NCBI GenBank assembly: GCA_017999215.1
Contig: JAGOBQ010000034.1
Span: 1 to 15,927, forward strand
DNA: 15,927 bases
DNA from: Thermoanaerobaculia bacterium
GTDB lineage: Bacteria; Acidobacteriota; Thermoanaerobaculia; UBA5066
Direction: 5' to 3'
The translations under genes were made by a program, and so were the position numbers. Every line of letters begins with the position of its first letter. The stretch's first letter is position 1. Under the pieces are notes generated by a model. It did not search any database, was not told the origin of the DNA, and saw nothing but the letters and a program-made list of their open reading frames with translations. Of this stretch, positions 1-10,082 are shown in pieces.

Positions 1-2213
1 GCGTACTCCCGCTCCGGCTCCTTCGCGTTCTCGTAGAGCCCGAGGTCGTAGACGTTCCCGAGCGCGTCCTCCACCTGGTCCGTCGTCATGTCCCGGCGCG
101 TCGAGTAGAAGTTCGTGAACTTCCGGTAGATCCCGTCCACGCGGTAGACGAGGTTCGCGCCGAGCGTCCCTCCGGCGCCGAGGACGAACTCGTCGGCATA
201 GGGGGACTGGAGGCTGTCGCGGATCAGGAGGTTGACGCCGGGGACCGTCGCCGTGTCGGCGGGGACGTTCGGGAACTGGTTCAGCCCCGTCACGCCGAGG
301 GCCCCGTACATCTGGCGGAGCACCTCGTCCGTCGCAAGCAGGGGTCCGGCGCCCGCGTTGATCGGCGCCCCGGTCCAGAAGTAGTAGTACGAGGCCGGCG
401 CGCCGGCGCCCGTGGCCCCGCTACCGGCGAGGTTCTCCTGCACCTGTCCGACGTAGCGCGCGTAGCTCGCCGACAGGCGGAGCCGGCCGTCCGCGCGGAC
501 GTCCCAGCCCGCCGCCAGACGCGGGCTGAGCGCGCTGTCCTTCGCCGTCGTCGCGCCCGAGGCGTCCGTCGCGTCGTTCTTGTCCCAGCGCAGGCCCACG
601 TTGAACGAGAGGCGGTCGTTCAGCCGCCACGTGTCGTTGACGAAGAGGGAGAGGGTGCGGATGTCGCTCCCCCGGCTGATCTCCGGGATCGGGGCGTAGA
701 CGAGGTAGGAGCTCGAGTCGACGACCGGGTAGAGGACGCCTCCCTCGTAGCGGACGGAGGTCGGATAGAGGAGCCAGGACGAGCCCGACTGCCAGTTGTT
801 CGACTTGCGCTGGGCCCCGAAGTCGTCGAAGCCGAGGACGACGTTGTGGGAGCCGAGGCTCTTCGTCGAGAGGAACCAGGTCCCCTTGATGAGGTAGTCG
901 TCGTTGTTTCGCTCCTCGCCGGAGCCGGGGCAGACCGCGCAGAAGATCGGGGAGTACATCTGGCCGAAGCCCTGGTCCTGGACCAGGACCGCGGTCCCGC
1001 CGATCAGATCGTTCACCCGGCTCCCCGAGTTCTCGAACGTGAACTGCTTCCGCGAGTACTGCGCCTCGACGAAGAGGTTCGACGAGAGGACGCCGTTGTA
1101 GTTGACGGACAGGAGGTCGTTCGGGAGCTGCCGGGAGTGGAGGATCGAGGTCTCCAGGATCGGCAGGTTCGTGAAGTAGTAGCCGTCCTGATCGACCGTC
1201 GCGTTCGTGTAGGAGCCGGTGACCGTGTGGTTCTGGAACGGCGTGAGCGTCAGCTTCCCCTCGTACCGCTTGTCGGTGTTCACCCGCGGGAAGGAGATGT
1301 TCGTGGGCGCGCTCGTCTGGCCCGCGAACTCGTTCTCGTTGAAGCGTCCGGCCGCGAAGAACCAGACCCGGTCCTTGACGATCGGCCCGCCGATCGTCGC
1401 CTCGTAGGTCGGGACGACCTTGTCGGTGAAGGTCACCGGAATGGGCGGCTGCGACTGCCAGTCGTCGTTGTTGAGGTTGACGCGGAACGAACCGCTGAGG
1501 ACGTTCCCTCCCTGCTTCGTGACCGCGTTGACGACTCCGCCCGTGAACCGGCCGAACTCGGCCGAGACGCCCGACGTCATCGTCGTCGTCTCCTGGATGG
1601 CGTCCTCGATGAAGAGGTTGTTCGGCGTTCCGCGCAGGTTGTCCTGCACGTTCACGCCGTTGATCGTCATGACGTTGTCGTACGACTGCGCGCCCGAGAT
1701 CGTCACGGCGGCGTTCGGCCCGTTCGCGTTCACGCCGGCGCTCAGGACGACGGAGGCGAGGAGATTCCGCGCCACGGGGAGCTTGCTCGTCGTGTCGAAC
1801 GAGAGCGTCGTGGCGGCCTGCGCCGTCTGCGAGACCGTCTCGGAGGTCGCCACGACGGTCGTCTCCGCGGCGACCGCCGAGAGCGAGAGCGTCGCGTTCA
1901 GCGGCACCTGCTGCCCCGAGGAGACCTTGACGTTCCGCGTCACGTTCTGGAAGCCGGACATGACGAAGGTGACGAGGTACTCGCCGGGAGGGAGGTTCGG
2001 GATGACGTAGTCGCCGTTCACGTTCGTGACGGCCGTGCGCGTTCCCTGAAGCGACGGGGACTTCGCCGTGATGGTCACACCCGGCAGGGCGAGGCCGTCG
2101 GGCTCCGCGACGCGGCCGCTGAGCGTCCCCGTGGGAAGCCCCTGGGCGGTGGCGAGCGTGGCGAGGAGGAGCGGCAGGACGGCGAGCGCCAGGCCGCGCC
2201 GGATTCTGTTCAT
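1..2213 (-). CDS. Oar-like TonB-dependent outer-membrane receptor with N-terminal carboxypeptidase-regulatory-like domain (C-terminus outside window)
   Basis: This frame is open from the ATG at 2213 down to the window edge (737 complete codons), so the C-terminal barrel and stop are missing. I read it through without finding a frameshift. Residues 1-23 form a Sec signal peptide (basic MNRIRR, a Leu/Ala core, cleavage near ATA/Q). Residues 29-113 are a carboxypeptidase-regulatory-like beta-sandwich with GTLSGRV, LPGVTITA, NGDYVIPNLPPGEY and FQNVTRNVKV. A plug-like domain follows with ISGAQSYDNVMTINGVNV, SGVSAEFGRFTGGVVNAVTK and a GPIVKDRVWFFAAGRF-type segment. The rest is aromatic-rich barrel sequence, including NDTWRLNDRLSFNVGLRWD. 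A CxxC pair (FCAVCPG) sits in a predicted outer loop near plus-strand 925-945. GGAGGT lies 6 nt before the ATG. Known of the family: Oar/OmpA-related receptors move substrates across the outer membrane using TonB energy, and the ligand is usually unknown. The gene is separated by 486 bp from its upstream neighbour and probably has its own promoter. Confidence 0.93.
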   Translation of the reverse strand, partial: MNRIRRGLALAVLPLLLATLATAQGLPTGTLSGRVAEPDGLALPGVTITAKSPSLQGTRTAVTNVNGDYVIPNLPPGEYLVTFVMSGFQNVTRNVKVSSGQQVPLNATLSLSAVAAETTVVATSETVSQTAQAATTLSFDTTSKLPVARNLLASVVLSAGVNANGPNAAVTISGAQSYDNVMTINGVNVQDNLRGTPNNLFIEDAIQETTTMTSGVSAEFGRFTGGVVNAVTKQGGNVLSGSFRVNLNNDDWQSQPPIPVTFTDKVVPTYEATIGGPIVKDRVWFFAAGRFNENEFAGQTSAPTNISFPRVNTDKRYEGKLTLTPFQNHTVTGSYTNATVDQDGYYFTNLPILETSILHSRQLPNDLLSVNYNGVLSSNLFVEAQYSRKQFTFENSGSRVNDLIGGTAVLVQDQGFGQMYSPIFCAVCPGSGEERNNDDYLIKGTWFLSTKSLGSHNVVLGFDDFGAQRKSNNWQSGSSWLLYPTSVRYEGGVLYPVVDSSSYLVYAPIPEISRGSDIRTLSLFVNDTWRLNDRLSFNVGLRWDKNDATDASGATTAKDSALSPRLAAGWDVRADGRLRLSASYARYVGQVQENLAGSGATGAGAPASYYYFWTGAPINAGAGPLLATDEVLRQMYGALGVTGLNQFPNVPADTATVPGVNLLIRDSLQSPYADEFVLGAGGTLGANLVYRVDGIYRKFTNFYSTRRDMTTDQVEDALGNVYDLGLYENAKEPEREY

Positions 2214-2230
2214 CGGGACACCTCCAGCCC

Positions 2231-2254
2231 GTCCGGCCCGTTCGGGCGCCGGAC
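2231..2254 (-). promoter_or_regulatory. Leader stem-loop just upstream of the receptor ribosome binding site
   Basis: On the minus strand GTCCGG and CCGGAC (6 bp) enclose a CG bulge and an inner CCC/GGG stem with a GAAC loop. The structure ends 5 nt before the GGAGGT Shine-Dalgarno of the TonB-dependent receptor. It could influence ribosome access or mRNA stability. This is a structural observation only; GC-rich DNA forms such stems often. Confidence 0.3.
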
Positions 2255-2460
2255 GGTTCGACAAGGATGGAAAGGCCCTGCCGTCGTCGACAGGGCGGAA
2301 CGCCGTCGCGCCCTCCACGCGACGGGGCTTCGGCACGCTACTTCTCGCGCGGTCGCTCCTCCTTTCTTCATGCCGCCAAACGTGCCTCCTCGGGCCCGGT
2401 GGACGGAAGCGAAGAAGGACGAAGTCCGTGCTTCGCGGGACGGAACGCCGTATCGGGTCC

Positions 2461-2480
2461 CCGGGGCGGCTGCGCCCCGG
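2461..2480. repeat. Inverted repeat (7-bp stem, 6-nt loop)
   Basis: CCGGGGC and GCCCCGG flank the loop GGCTGC, giving a perfect 7-bp stem in the gene-free spacer. It is one of a cluster of hairpins downstream of the sortilin-like gene. The role is unknown; it may be part of a transcription-termination or mRNA-end-protection region. Confidence 0.4.
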
Positions 2481-2500
2481 CGTCCCCGGCCCTGCCGGAC

Positions 2501-2518
2501 CGGCGGCCTTCGCCGCCG
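2501..2518. repeat. Inverted repeat (7-bp stem, CTTC tetraloop)
   Basis: CGGCGGC and GCCGCCG flank a CTTC loop. The stem is perfect over 7 bp and very stable for its size. It lies in the same spacer as the other hairpins and has no coding context of its own. Confidence 0.4.
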
Positions 2519-2606
2519 ACACGGCCATCGCCCGGCTGACCTGGCCGCATGCGGAGGCGCGCCGCTGCCCGGTCGGCGAGGGCCCGGAGCCGGACGGCGG
2601 ACGCCG

Positions 2607-2642
2607 GGCCGACCGCCCGTCCGTCCGGACCGGCGGTCGGCC
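2607..2642. repeat. Inverted repeat (11-bp stem, 14-nt loop)
   Basis: GGCCGACCGCC at 2607-2617 and GGCGGTCGGCC at 2632-2642 are perfect reverse complements. The loop contains the self-complementary GTCCGGAC. With the adjacent 12-bp hairpin at 2659-2689 it makes a double stem-loop behind the sortilin-like gene. It could be a second terminator element or a palindromic intergenic repeat. Confidence 0.5.
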
Positions 2643-2658
2643 TCCGCCCCCCTCATCT

Positions 2659-2689
2659 CGCGAGGCGGCGGTTTCGCCGCCGCCTCGCG
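2659..2689 (-). terminator. Putative transcription terminator hairpin after the sortilin-like gene
   Basis: CGCGAGGCGGCG (2659-2670) and CGCCGCCTCGCG (2678-2689) form a perfect 12-bp stem with a 7-nt loop. The stem begins 10 nt past the stop codon of the minus-strand gene ending at 2700. No T-run follows on the minus strand, so this would be a U-poor terminator as often seen in GC-rich bacteria, or simply a 3'-end stabilising hairpin. Confidence 0.55.
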
Positions 2690-2699
2690 GCCCCGCGGC

Positions 2700-5600
2700 C
2701 TACTTCAGCTCGGGAATCCTCCCGGGCGTCCAGGGCGCCCCGAGCGCCTCGGCCTTCACCTCGAGGGCCGAGAGGTCCTTCGCGATCGACCGGAGCGTCT
2801 CGAGGGCCGTGCCGATCCCGGCGGCAGCCGTCTCGACCTCCTTCTCCTGGGTCGCCGTCGGCGCCGCCGTCGTCGACCAGTGGCCGTAGACGACGGTCTG
2901 CACGCGGTCGACGAGACCCGGGAGGGCCGGCTCGTTCCGCTTCCCGAGGGTGGAGTCGCCGTTCAGGACGACGTCGAGGTCGGCGAGCGCGAGCTTCAGG
3001 CGGCGCACCTCGCCGAAGAGCTCGGCGGGGGCGGCCGGCGTGTCGAGGAGCGCCTTCTCCAGGTGGTCGACGCGCCCCTTCGCCTCCTTCGCGGCCTCGA
3101 CGGCCCCGAGCGCCGCCCGCTGGACGCGGGCGGTGTTCTTCGAGAACGCGAGGACCGCGGCCCGGTCGGCCTCTCCGAGCGTGGCCGCGCCGAGCGGCAC
3201 GACCCGGAACGACTGCGGCTCGCCGAGCGGCGTCACGACGCCGTCGACCTTCTTCGCGAGGGCGACGCGGAACGTGCCGGGGGCGACCATCGGCCCGCGC
3301 GGCCCGGGGTACCACGGGCTCTCCTCCTGCGGCTTGAGTCGGGCCGGGTTCGAGGCGGGGTAACGGAGGTCCCACGCGATCCGCGCGAAGCCCGCCTTCG
3401 CGGGGGCGGTCAGCCGCCGCACGACGTTCCCCGCTTCGTCGGTCACCGTCAGGAGGAGCGTCGGCTCCTCCTCGCGGTCCTCGGCGCGGAGCTCCTCCCA
3501 CGTCGGGTAGAAGACGTCCTCCCCCTTCTTCGCCTTCTCCGTCTCGGCCTCCTGGCGCGCCTTCTTCCGCCCCTTCAGCTCCTCCTTCAGGTACGTCGTG
3601 AAGACCGCGCCGAACGGCGGGTTCTCGGCGGCGTAGTACGACTCGCCCAGGAACGCCTTCCCCTTCAGTCCGTACGGCACGCGCGGGACGTAGGCCCACG
3701 CGTCGCGGACCGGGAAGAGGACCGCGTCCTTCGCGAGCGTCTCGGGCGTGGCGAGGCGGAGCGGCGTCAGGTCGTCGAGGACGCGGAAGCCGCGGCCGAA
3801 CGTCGCCGCGACGAGCGCCCCCTCGCGCTCCTGGAACGCGAGGTCGCGGACGTTGATGACCGGCATCCCGCCCTTCAGCTGCACCCAGCGCTTCCCGCCG
3901 TCGTGCGAGAAGAAGAGGCCGAACTCCGTGCCGCAGAAGAGGAGGCCGGGCCGGCCCGGGTCCTCGGCGACGGTGTAGACGGTGCCGCGGGCCGGGAGGT
4001 CGCCCGCCACGGAGACCCACGTCTTCCCGCGGTCCGCGCTCTTCAGGAGGTAGGGCTTGAAGTCGCCCCGCTTGTGGTTGTCGAACGCGGCGTAGACGAC
4101 GTCGGCCTCGTGCGGCGAGGGCGCGAGGTCGGCGACGTAGGTCATCTCGGGGACGCCCGGGAACGTCGCCACCTTCCGCCAGGTCGCCCCGCCGTCCTCC
4201 GTGACCTGGACGAGGCCGTCGTCGGTCCCGGCGTAGACGAGGTCTTCCTTCTTCGGGCTCTCGGCGAGGGAGACGATGTTCCCCCAGAAGGACGTCGAGG
4301 CGTTCTTCGCGACGGCGTCGACGCTCCAGACGCGCCCCATGACGGGGAAGCGATTCCGGTCGACCTGGCGGGTCAGGTCGGGGCTGACCGCCTTCCAGGA
4401 GTTGCCGCGGTCCTCGCTCCGGAAGACCTTCTGCGCCGCGAACCAGAGGCGCGTCGGCTTGTGGGGCGAGATGAAGAGCGGCGAGTCCCAGTTCCAGCGG
4501 AGCGGCGCCTCGCCGGGGCCGGCCTGCGGCTGGACGTCGACCTGCTCCCCCGTCCTGCGGTCGTAGCGGACCAAGGCGCCGTGCTGAGCCTCGGAGTAGA
4601 CGATGTCGGGGTTCCCCGGCTCGATGGCGGCGAAGAAGCCGTCTCCACCCTGCGTGACGAACCAGTCCTCGTTCCCGATGCCGTGAACCTTCGTCGTCGC
4701 GGAGGGGCCGCCGAGCGTGTTGTTGTCCTGCGTGCCGCCGTAGACGTTGTAGAACGGCTTCGCGTCGTCGACGGCGACCCGGTAGAACTGCGTCACCGGG
4801 AGGTTCGTCCTGAACTGCCACGTCTCGCAGCGGTCCCACGTCTCGTAGATGCCGCCGTCGTTGCCGTTCAGGAGGTGGTTCGGGTCTTGCGGGTCGATCC
4901 AGAGGGCGTGGTTGTCGACGTGCTTCGCCTTCTCGCCGGCGTTCCGCCACGTCTTCCCGCCGTCCTCCGTCACCTGCATGTAGACGTCCATCGAGTAGAC
5001 GCGGCTCGCGTCGTGCGGGTCGGGGAAGAGCTCCTGGTAGTACTGGGCCGAGCCCGTGGCGTACTCGCCCCGCTTCTCCCAGCTCATCCCGCCGTCGAGC
5101 GAGCGGTAGAAGCCGCCGTCCTTGCCGCGCGCCTCGACGAGCGCGTAGACCGTGTCGGGCGCGGTGGGCGGGATCGCGAGGCCGATCCGGCCGACGTCCC
5201 CCTTCGGGAGGCCGTTCGTCAGCTTCGTCCAGGTCGCGCCGCCGTCGGTCGACTTGTGGACGCCGCTCTCCGGCCCGCCGTTGATGAGCGTGAAGACGTG
5301 GCGCCGCCGCTGGTAGGCCGTCGCGTAGAGGACCTCCGGGTCGCGCGGGTCCATCCAGACGTCGCTGACGCCCGTCTTCGGCGAGATGGTCAGGACGGCC
5401 TTCCACGTCTTCCCGCCGTCCGTCGTCTTGTAGAGGCCCCGGTCGCCGCCGTCGGCCCAGAGCGGCCCCTGCGCCGCGACGTAGACGGTCTTCCCGTCCT
5501 TCGGGTGGACGAGGATCTTCCCAACGTGCTCGGAGGCTTCGAGCCCCATCTTCTGCCACGTCTTCCCGCCGTCGGGCGAGCGGTAGACGCCGTCGCCGTA

Positions 5601-5999
5601 GCCGACGCTCCGCTGGCTGTTGTTCTCGCCGGTGCCGACCCAGACGACGAGCGGGTTCGTCGGGTCGAGGGCGATGCAGCCGATCGAGAACGAGCCCTCG
5701 GAGTCGAAGACGGGCTCGAACGTCGTCCCCCAGTTCGTCGTCTTCCAGACGCCGCCCGACGCGACGACGACGTAGTACGTCCCCTTTCGGACCGGGTCGA
5801 CCGCGAGGTCGCCGACGCGGCCCGAGGTCATCGCGGGGCCGAGGTCGCGGAGCGCGAGCCCCGCGAACGTCTCGGCCGAGTACGGCTCCTTCGGCTTCTC
5901 GGCGGCGGCCTTCGCGTCCTTCGCCGCGGCCTTCGCGGGCGCGGCGAGGCCGGCGGGAGCGACGAGGGAGAGGGCGAGAAGGATCGGAAGAGTTCTCAT
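2700..5999 (-). CDS. Secreted sortilin/VPS10-like Asp-box beta-propeller protein (often annotated 'glycosyl hydrolase')
   Basis: The protein is 1099 aa, a usual length for this bacterial family. Residues 1-20 are a Sec signal peptide, followed by an Ala/Lys-rich linker to about 38. Nine Asp-box motifs (SxDGGxTW type) lie near residues 141, 192, 250, 300, 344, 528, 600, 654 and 698, with degenerate copies near 85 and 386. They span one or two large beta-propellers like those of sortilin/VPS10 and BNR-repeat proteins. A FlgD-like Ig fold follows (LLLTVTDEAGNVVRRL to WDLRYP), then a helical, coiled-coil-like C-terminus. Asp-boxes are structural and do not prove glycosidase activity; I see no diagnostic catalytic residues. 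The ATG is 4 bp after the stop of the peptidase gene, which indicates co-transcription and probably translational coupling. The function is unknown; protein or peptide binding outside the cytoplasm is plausible. Confidence 0.93.
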   Translation of the reverse strand: MRTLPILLALSLVAPAGLAAPAKAAAKDAKAAAEKPKEPYSAETFAGLALRDLGPAMTSGRVGDLAVDPVRKGTYYVVVASGGVWKTTNWGTTFEPVFDSEGSFSIGCIALDPTNPLVVWVGTGENNSQRSVGYGDGVYRSPDGGKTWQKMGLEASEHVGKILVHPKDGKTVYVAAQGPLWADGGDRGLYKTTDGGKTWKAVLTISPKTGVSDVWMDPRDPEVLYATAYQRRRHVFTLINGGPESGVHKSTDGGATWTKLTNGLPKGDVGRIGLAIPPTAPDTVYALVEARGKDGGFYRSLDGGMSWEKRGEYATGSAQYYQELFPDPHDASRVYSMDVYMQVTEDGGKTWRNAGEKAKHVDNHALWIDPQDPNHLLNGNDGGIYETWDRCETWQFRTNLPVTQFYRVAVDDAKPFYNVYGGTQDNNTLGGPSATTKVHGIGNEDWFVTQGGDGFFAAIEPGNPDIVYSEAQHGALVRYDRRTGEQVDVQPQAGPGEAPLRWNWDSPLFISPHKPTRLWFAAQKVFRSEDRGNSWKAVSPDLTRQVDRNRFPVMGRVWSVDAVAKNASTSFWGNIVSLAESPKKEDLVYAGTDDGLVQVTEDGGATWRKVATFPGVPEMTYVADLAPSPHEADVVYAAFDNHKRGDFKPYLLKSADRGKTWVSVAGDLPARGTVYTVAEDPGRPGLLFCGTEFGLFFSHDGGKRWVQLKGGMPVINVRDLAFQEREGALVAATFGRGFRVLDDLTPLRLATPETLAKDAVLFPVRDAWAYVPRVPYGLKGKAFLGESYYAAENPPFGAVFTTYLKEELKGRKKARQEAETEKAKKGEDVFYPTWEELRAEDREEEPTLLLTVTDEAGNVVRRLTAPAKAGFARIAWDLRYPASNPARLKPQEESPWYPGPRGPMVAPGTFRVALAKKVDGVVTPLGEPQSFRVVPLGAATLGEADRAAVLAFSKNTARVQRAALGAVEAAKEAKGRVDHLEKALLDTPAAPAELFGEVRRLKLALADLDVVLNGDSTLGKRNEPALPGLVDRVQTVVYGHWSTTAAPTATQEKEVETAAAGIGTALETLRSIAKDLSALEVKAEALGAPWTPGRIPELK

Positions 6000-6003
6000 G
6001 GCG

Positions 6004-8145
<2,142 letters not shown>

Positions 8146-8237
8146 CAGGGAACGCTCCTTGGGACGGGGAGAGTGGTCATCACGCCAGACCGGTAATCAT
8201 CCCACGGGGAGACGCCGGGGCGGCTACCATCGGAAGC
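8146..8237. promoter_or_regulatory. Divergent intergenic region (probable promoters for peptidase and propeller genes)
   Basis: This 92-bp gap separates the minus-strand peptidase from the plus-strand propeller gene, so promoters for both should lie here. The peptidase Shine-Dalgarno (AAGGAG) is at 8155-8160. An imperfect direct repeat, GGTCATCA at 8175 and GGTAATCA at 8192, starts 17 bp apart and is a weak operator candidate. I cannot assign convincing -35 and -10 elements. Confidence 0.4.
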
Positions 8238-9557
8238 GTGGTTCGCCTCTCCGCACGGCTCGCCTTGGCTCTCCTCGCCGCCGCACCCTTTGCAGCGGCC
8301 GTCGGCCGCCCCGTCCCCCCCAGGCCCGCGCCGTCCGAGGCGGCCGCTCCGGGCGGACAGGCCTTCGCGCTCGCACTCGGAGGAAACGGGAGCGTCCTCG
8401 CTTCCGGCCCCTACGCCCTCCGCGTCCCCGGCGCGGAGGGTCCGCTCCGCCTCGAGCTGGCGCGTCTCGCCGTCGACGGCGCGCAGGTCCGGGGCGAGGC
8501 CCGCCTCACGAACGACTCCCGTTCGCTCCTCTCCGGTCTCGAGCTCGACTTCCGCACCGTCACGCCGACGGTCCGCGCGGTCCCGGGGCGGACCGCCCCC
8601 GAGCCCGCACCGCTTTCGCTCTCGCGGCCGCTCTCTCTCGGAGAGCTGCTGCCGGGAGAGGCGACGCCGTTCGTTCCGTTCGAGGTCGCGCCGCTCCCGC
8701 TCGGCGAGGACGTGACCGTCGTCGTCCTCCTCGGCGCCGTGACCGGCCTCGCCGCGAGCCCGCCGATCGCCGTCGAGGGAGCGCTTCGACCCGTCGCCCT
8801 CGACGCGGATCGCTCCGGCCGCCTCTACGTCGCGACGGCGGGCGTCGGGCGGGTCCTCCGGTTGACGGCCTCCTCGGCCGCGTCGCCGGGCGAGGCGGCC
8901 CGGCCGTCCGCGCCGCCGACGGGAGTCGCGCTTCGCCGGCGCGACCAGGCCCTCTTCGTCGCGACGGGCGGCCCCACGATCGAGGTCCATCGGTCGGGCC
9001 GCGCGCGCCCGGCGACGCTCGACGCGGGGCGGTCGGTCACGCTCCTCCGGGTCGACGCGAGCGGCGTCCTGCGGGCCGCGTCGGGGAACGGCGTCCTCGC
9101 GTTCGACGAAGCGAAGGCCGGCCCGCCGGCGCCGTTCGGCCCGGACGGGGCGGAAGTCCTCTCGTTCGACGCCGACGCGCGGGGCCGGGTCCGGGCCGTC
9201 ATCCGGAACGGAGAGACGCGGCAGGTCGTCGTCTCGGGGACGGCGGGCGCGTCTCCCCTCGCCGCGGGCCGGGGCCTCGGGGCCGACGCCCTCCTCTCGC
9301 CCCGCGCGCTCCGGTTCGCCTCCGACGGCACGATGTGGGTCGCGGCGGAGCCCACGACGCCCGAGGGAGCCGCGCTCACCCGCTTCTCCCCGGACGGCAC
9401 ACCGCTCGGAACGCTCCCCAGGCTCGGCCTCGCGCTCCTCCTCGGAAAAGACGAGGACGCGGCCGTCCCGGCGATCGTCGACCTCGCGCCGGGGCCCGAC
9501 GGGCTGCTCTGGGTCCTGCTCGAGAGCGGAGCGCTCTTCGGCGTCCGCCCCCTCTGA
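8238..9557 (+). CDS. Secreted six-bladed beta-propeller protein, function unknown
   Basis: I chose the GTG at 8238 because it is followed directly by a signal peptide (VRLSARLALALLAAAPFAAA). The frame stays open upstream to an ATG at 8094, but that would overlap the divergent peptidase gene and bury the signal. The mature part of the 439-aa protein has two regions. Residues about 40-180 look like a beta-sandwich, with ARLTNDSRSLLSGLELDF and TVVVLLGAVTG. Residues about 184-439 hold six repeats of the NHL/SMP-30/Vgb style, such as PVALDADRSGRLYVATAG, PRALRFASDGTMWVAAEP and VDLAPGPDGLLWVLLE. No catalytic residues are evident. No good Shine-Dalgarno precedes the GTG, so initiation may be weak or leaderless. 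The gene stands alone on the plus strand and ends in a strong hairpin. A binding or scaffold role outside the cytoplasm is the most I can infer. Confidence 0.8.
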   Translation: MVRLSARLALALLAAAPFAAAVGRPVPPRPAPSEAAAPGGQAFALALGGNGSVLASGPYALRVPGAEGPLRLELARLAVDGAQVRGEARLTNDSRSLLSGLELDFRTVTPTVRAVPGRTAPEPAPLSLSRPLSLGELLPGEATPFVPFEVAPLPLGEDVTVVVLLGAVTGLAASPPIAVEGALRPVALDADRSGRLYVATAGVGRVLRLTASSAASPGEAARPSAPPTGVALRRRDQALFVATGGPTIEVHRSGRARPATLDAGRSVTLLRVDASGVLRAASGNGVLAFDEAKAGPPAPFGPDGAEVLSFDADARGRVRAVIRNGETRQVVVSGTAGASPLAAGRGLGADALLSPRALRFASDGTMWVAAEPTTPEGAALTRFSPDGTPLGTLPRLGLALLLGKDEDAAVPAIVDLAPGPDGLLWVLLESGALFGVRPL

Positions 9558-9579
9558 GCCGCCCGCGGCTCCGGGCGGC
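9558..9579 (+). terminator. Hairpin terminator after the propeller gene, possibly bidirectional
   Basis: GCCGCCCG (9558-9565) and CGGGCGGC (9572-9579) form a perfect 8-bp stem with a 6-nt loop directly after the TGA. An overlapping alternative stem, GAGCCG/CGGCTC, spans 9556-9571. A pyrimidine-rich tail (about 9590-9607) follows on the plus strand. The convergent gene ends 33 bp away at 9612, so the same structure could stop both transcripts. Confidence 0.6.
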
Positions 9580-9611
9580 GGCGCGCCCCGCTCTGCTCTC
9601 CCCCCTTCGCC

Positions 9612-10034
9612 TCAGCGGCGCGGGTTTTCCGGGACGAGCTTCGCGAGGAGACAGAAGTCCGCGCGGTAGAGCGCGCGGCCCGCCGCGTTCGTCCCCGCGG
9701 GGACCAGGAAGACGTCGCCGGCACGCCGTCCCCTCGGCCCGCCGAGCCGCCACGTCCCCTCGGCGAGGCGATAGTTCCCTTCGGCCGAGAAGAGGAGCCG
9801 GTACTGCTCCACGTCGGTGCCCGACTTCAGCTCCTCGACCTTCTCGAGGAGGAGCGTCACGAGCGCCCCGTCCGCGCTCCGCGCCGTGAACGTCTGGCCG
9901 GCGGCATTCCGCAGCCAGAGGATGCCCCCCTCCGTTTCCGTCGCGGGCGCCGCCCAGGCCGCGGTCGGCAGAAGCGTCAGCCCCGCGAGTCCCGCGGCGG
10001 CGCCGGAAAGGAACGACTTCCGTGTGATCTCCAT
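9612..10034 (-). CDS. Exported DUF6916-like small protein
   Basis: The protein is 140 aa from the ATG at 10034, which has AGGAG 4 nt upstream; an in-frame GTG at 10046 would add four residues and has less support. The N-terminus TRKSFLSG followed by a hydrophobic stretch ending AAWA/APA is a Tat-like signal with RK in place of RR, or an ordinary Sec signal. The mature domain has the pattern FTARSADG, LLLEKVEEL, YRLLF, VFLVPAG and LYRADF. The same order of motifs occurs in the neighbouring protein at 10148-10456, so the two are paralogs. I recall this pattern as the DUF6916 family, small proteins of unknown function that I associate with tail-collar genes; the name should be confirmed. It diverges from its paralog across a short spacer and converges on the propeller gene. 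Confidence 0.75.
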   Translation of the reverse strand: MEITRKSFLSGAAAGLAGLTLLPTAAWAAPATETEGGILWLRNAAGQTFTARSADGALVTLLLEKVEELKSGTDVEQYRLLFSAEGNYRLAEGTWRLGGPRGRRAGDVFLVPAGTNAAGRALYRADFCLLAKLVPENPRR

Positions 10035-10082
10035 GGCTCTCCTCACGCCGCGCGATCAGCGCAGAGGCCGCCCGAGCAGCTT

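Larger units (their letters stand above)
2214..2699. other. Gene-free spacer rich in GC stem-loops
   Basis: This 486-bp stretch lies between the stop of the sortilin-like gene and the start of the TonB-dependent receptor. I find no credible coding sequence; the open frames here are Arg/Pro/Gly-rich composition artefacts. It holds at least five perfect or near-perfect hairpins: 2231-2254, 2461-2480, 2501-2518, 2607-2642 and 2659-2689. The one nearest the upstream gene fits a terminator. The one nearest the receptor sits in that gene's leader. A receptor promoter is expected in the less GC-rich part (about 2255-2450), but I cannot point to convincing -35 and -10 boxes. Confidence 0.6.

Noticed and set aside
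2210..2656. Possible 148-aa minus-strand protein in the spacer before the receptor
   Set aside because: It is Arg/Pro/Gly-rich throughout, overlaps the hairpins and runs into the receptor start; nothing supports it as coding.
2653..5559. Second long minus-strand frame overlapping the sortilin-like gene
   Set aside because: It is an out-of-frame shadow with Arg/Gly/Pro-rich composition; the other frame carries the signal peptide and nine Asp-boxes.
8175..8199. Direct repeat GGTCATCA / GGTAATCA as an operator
   Set aside because: It is only a 7-of-8 match in a 92-bp spacer, so chance is likely; it is kept only as a note in the intergenic feature.
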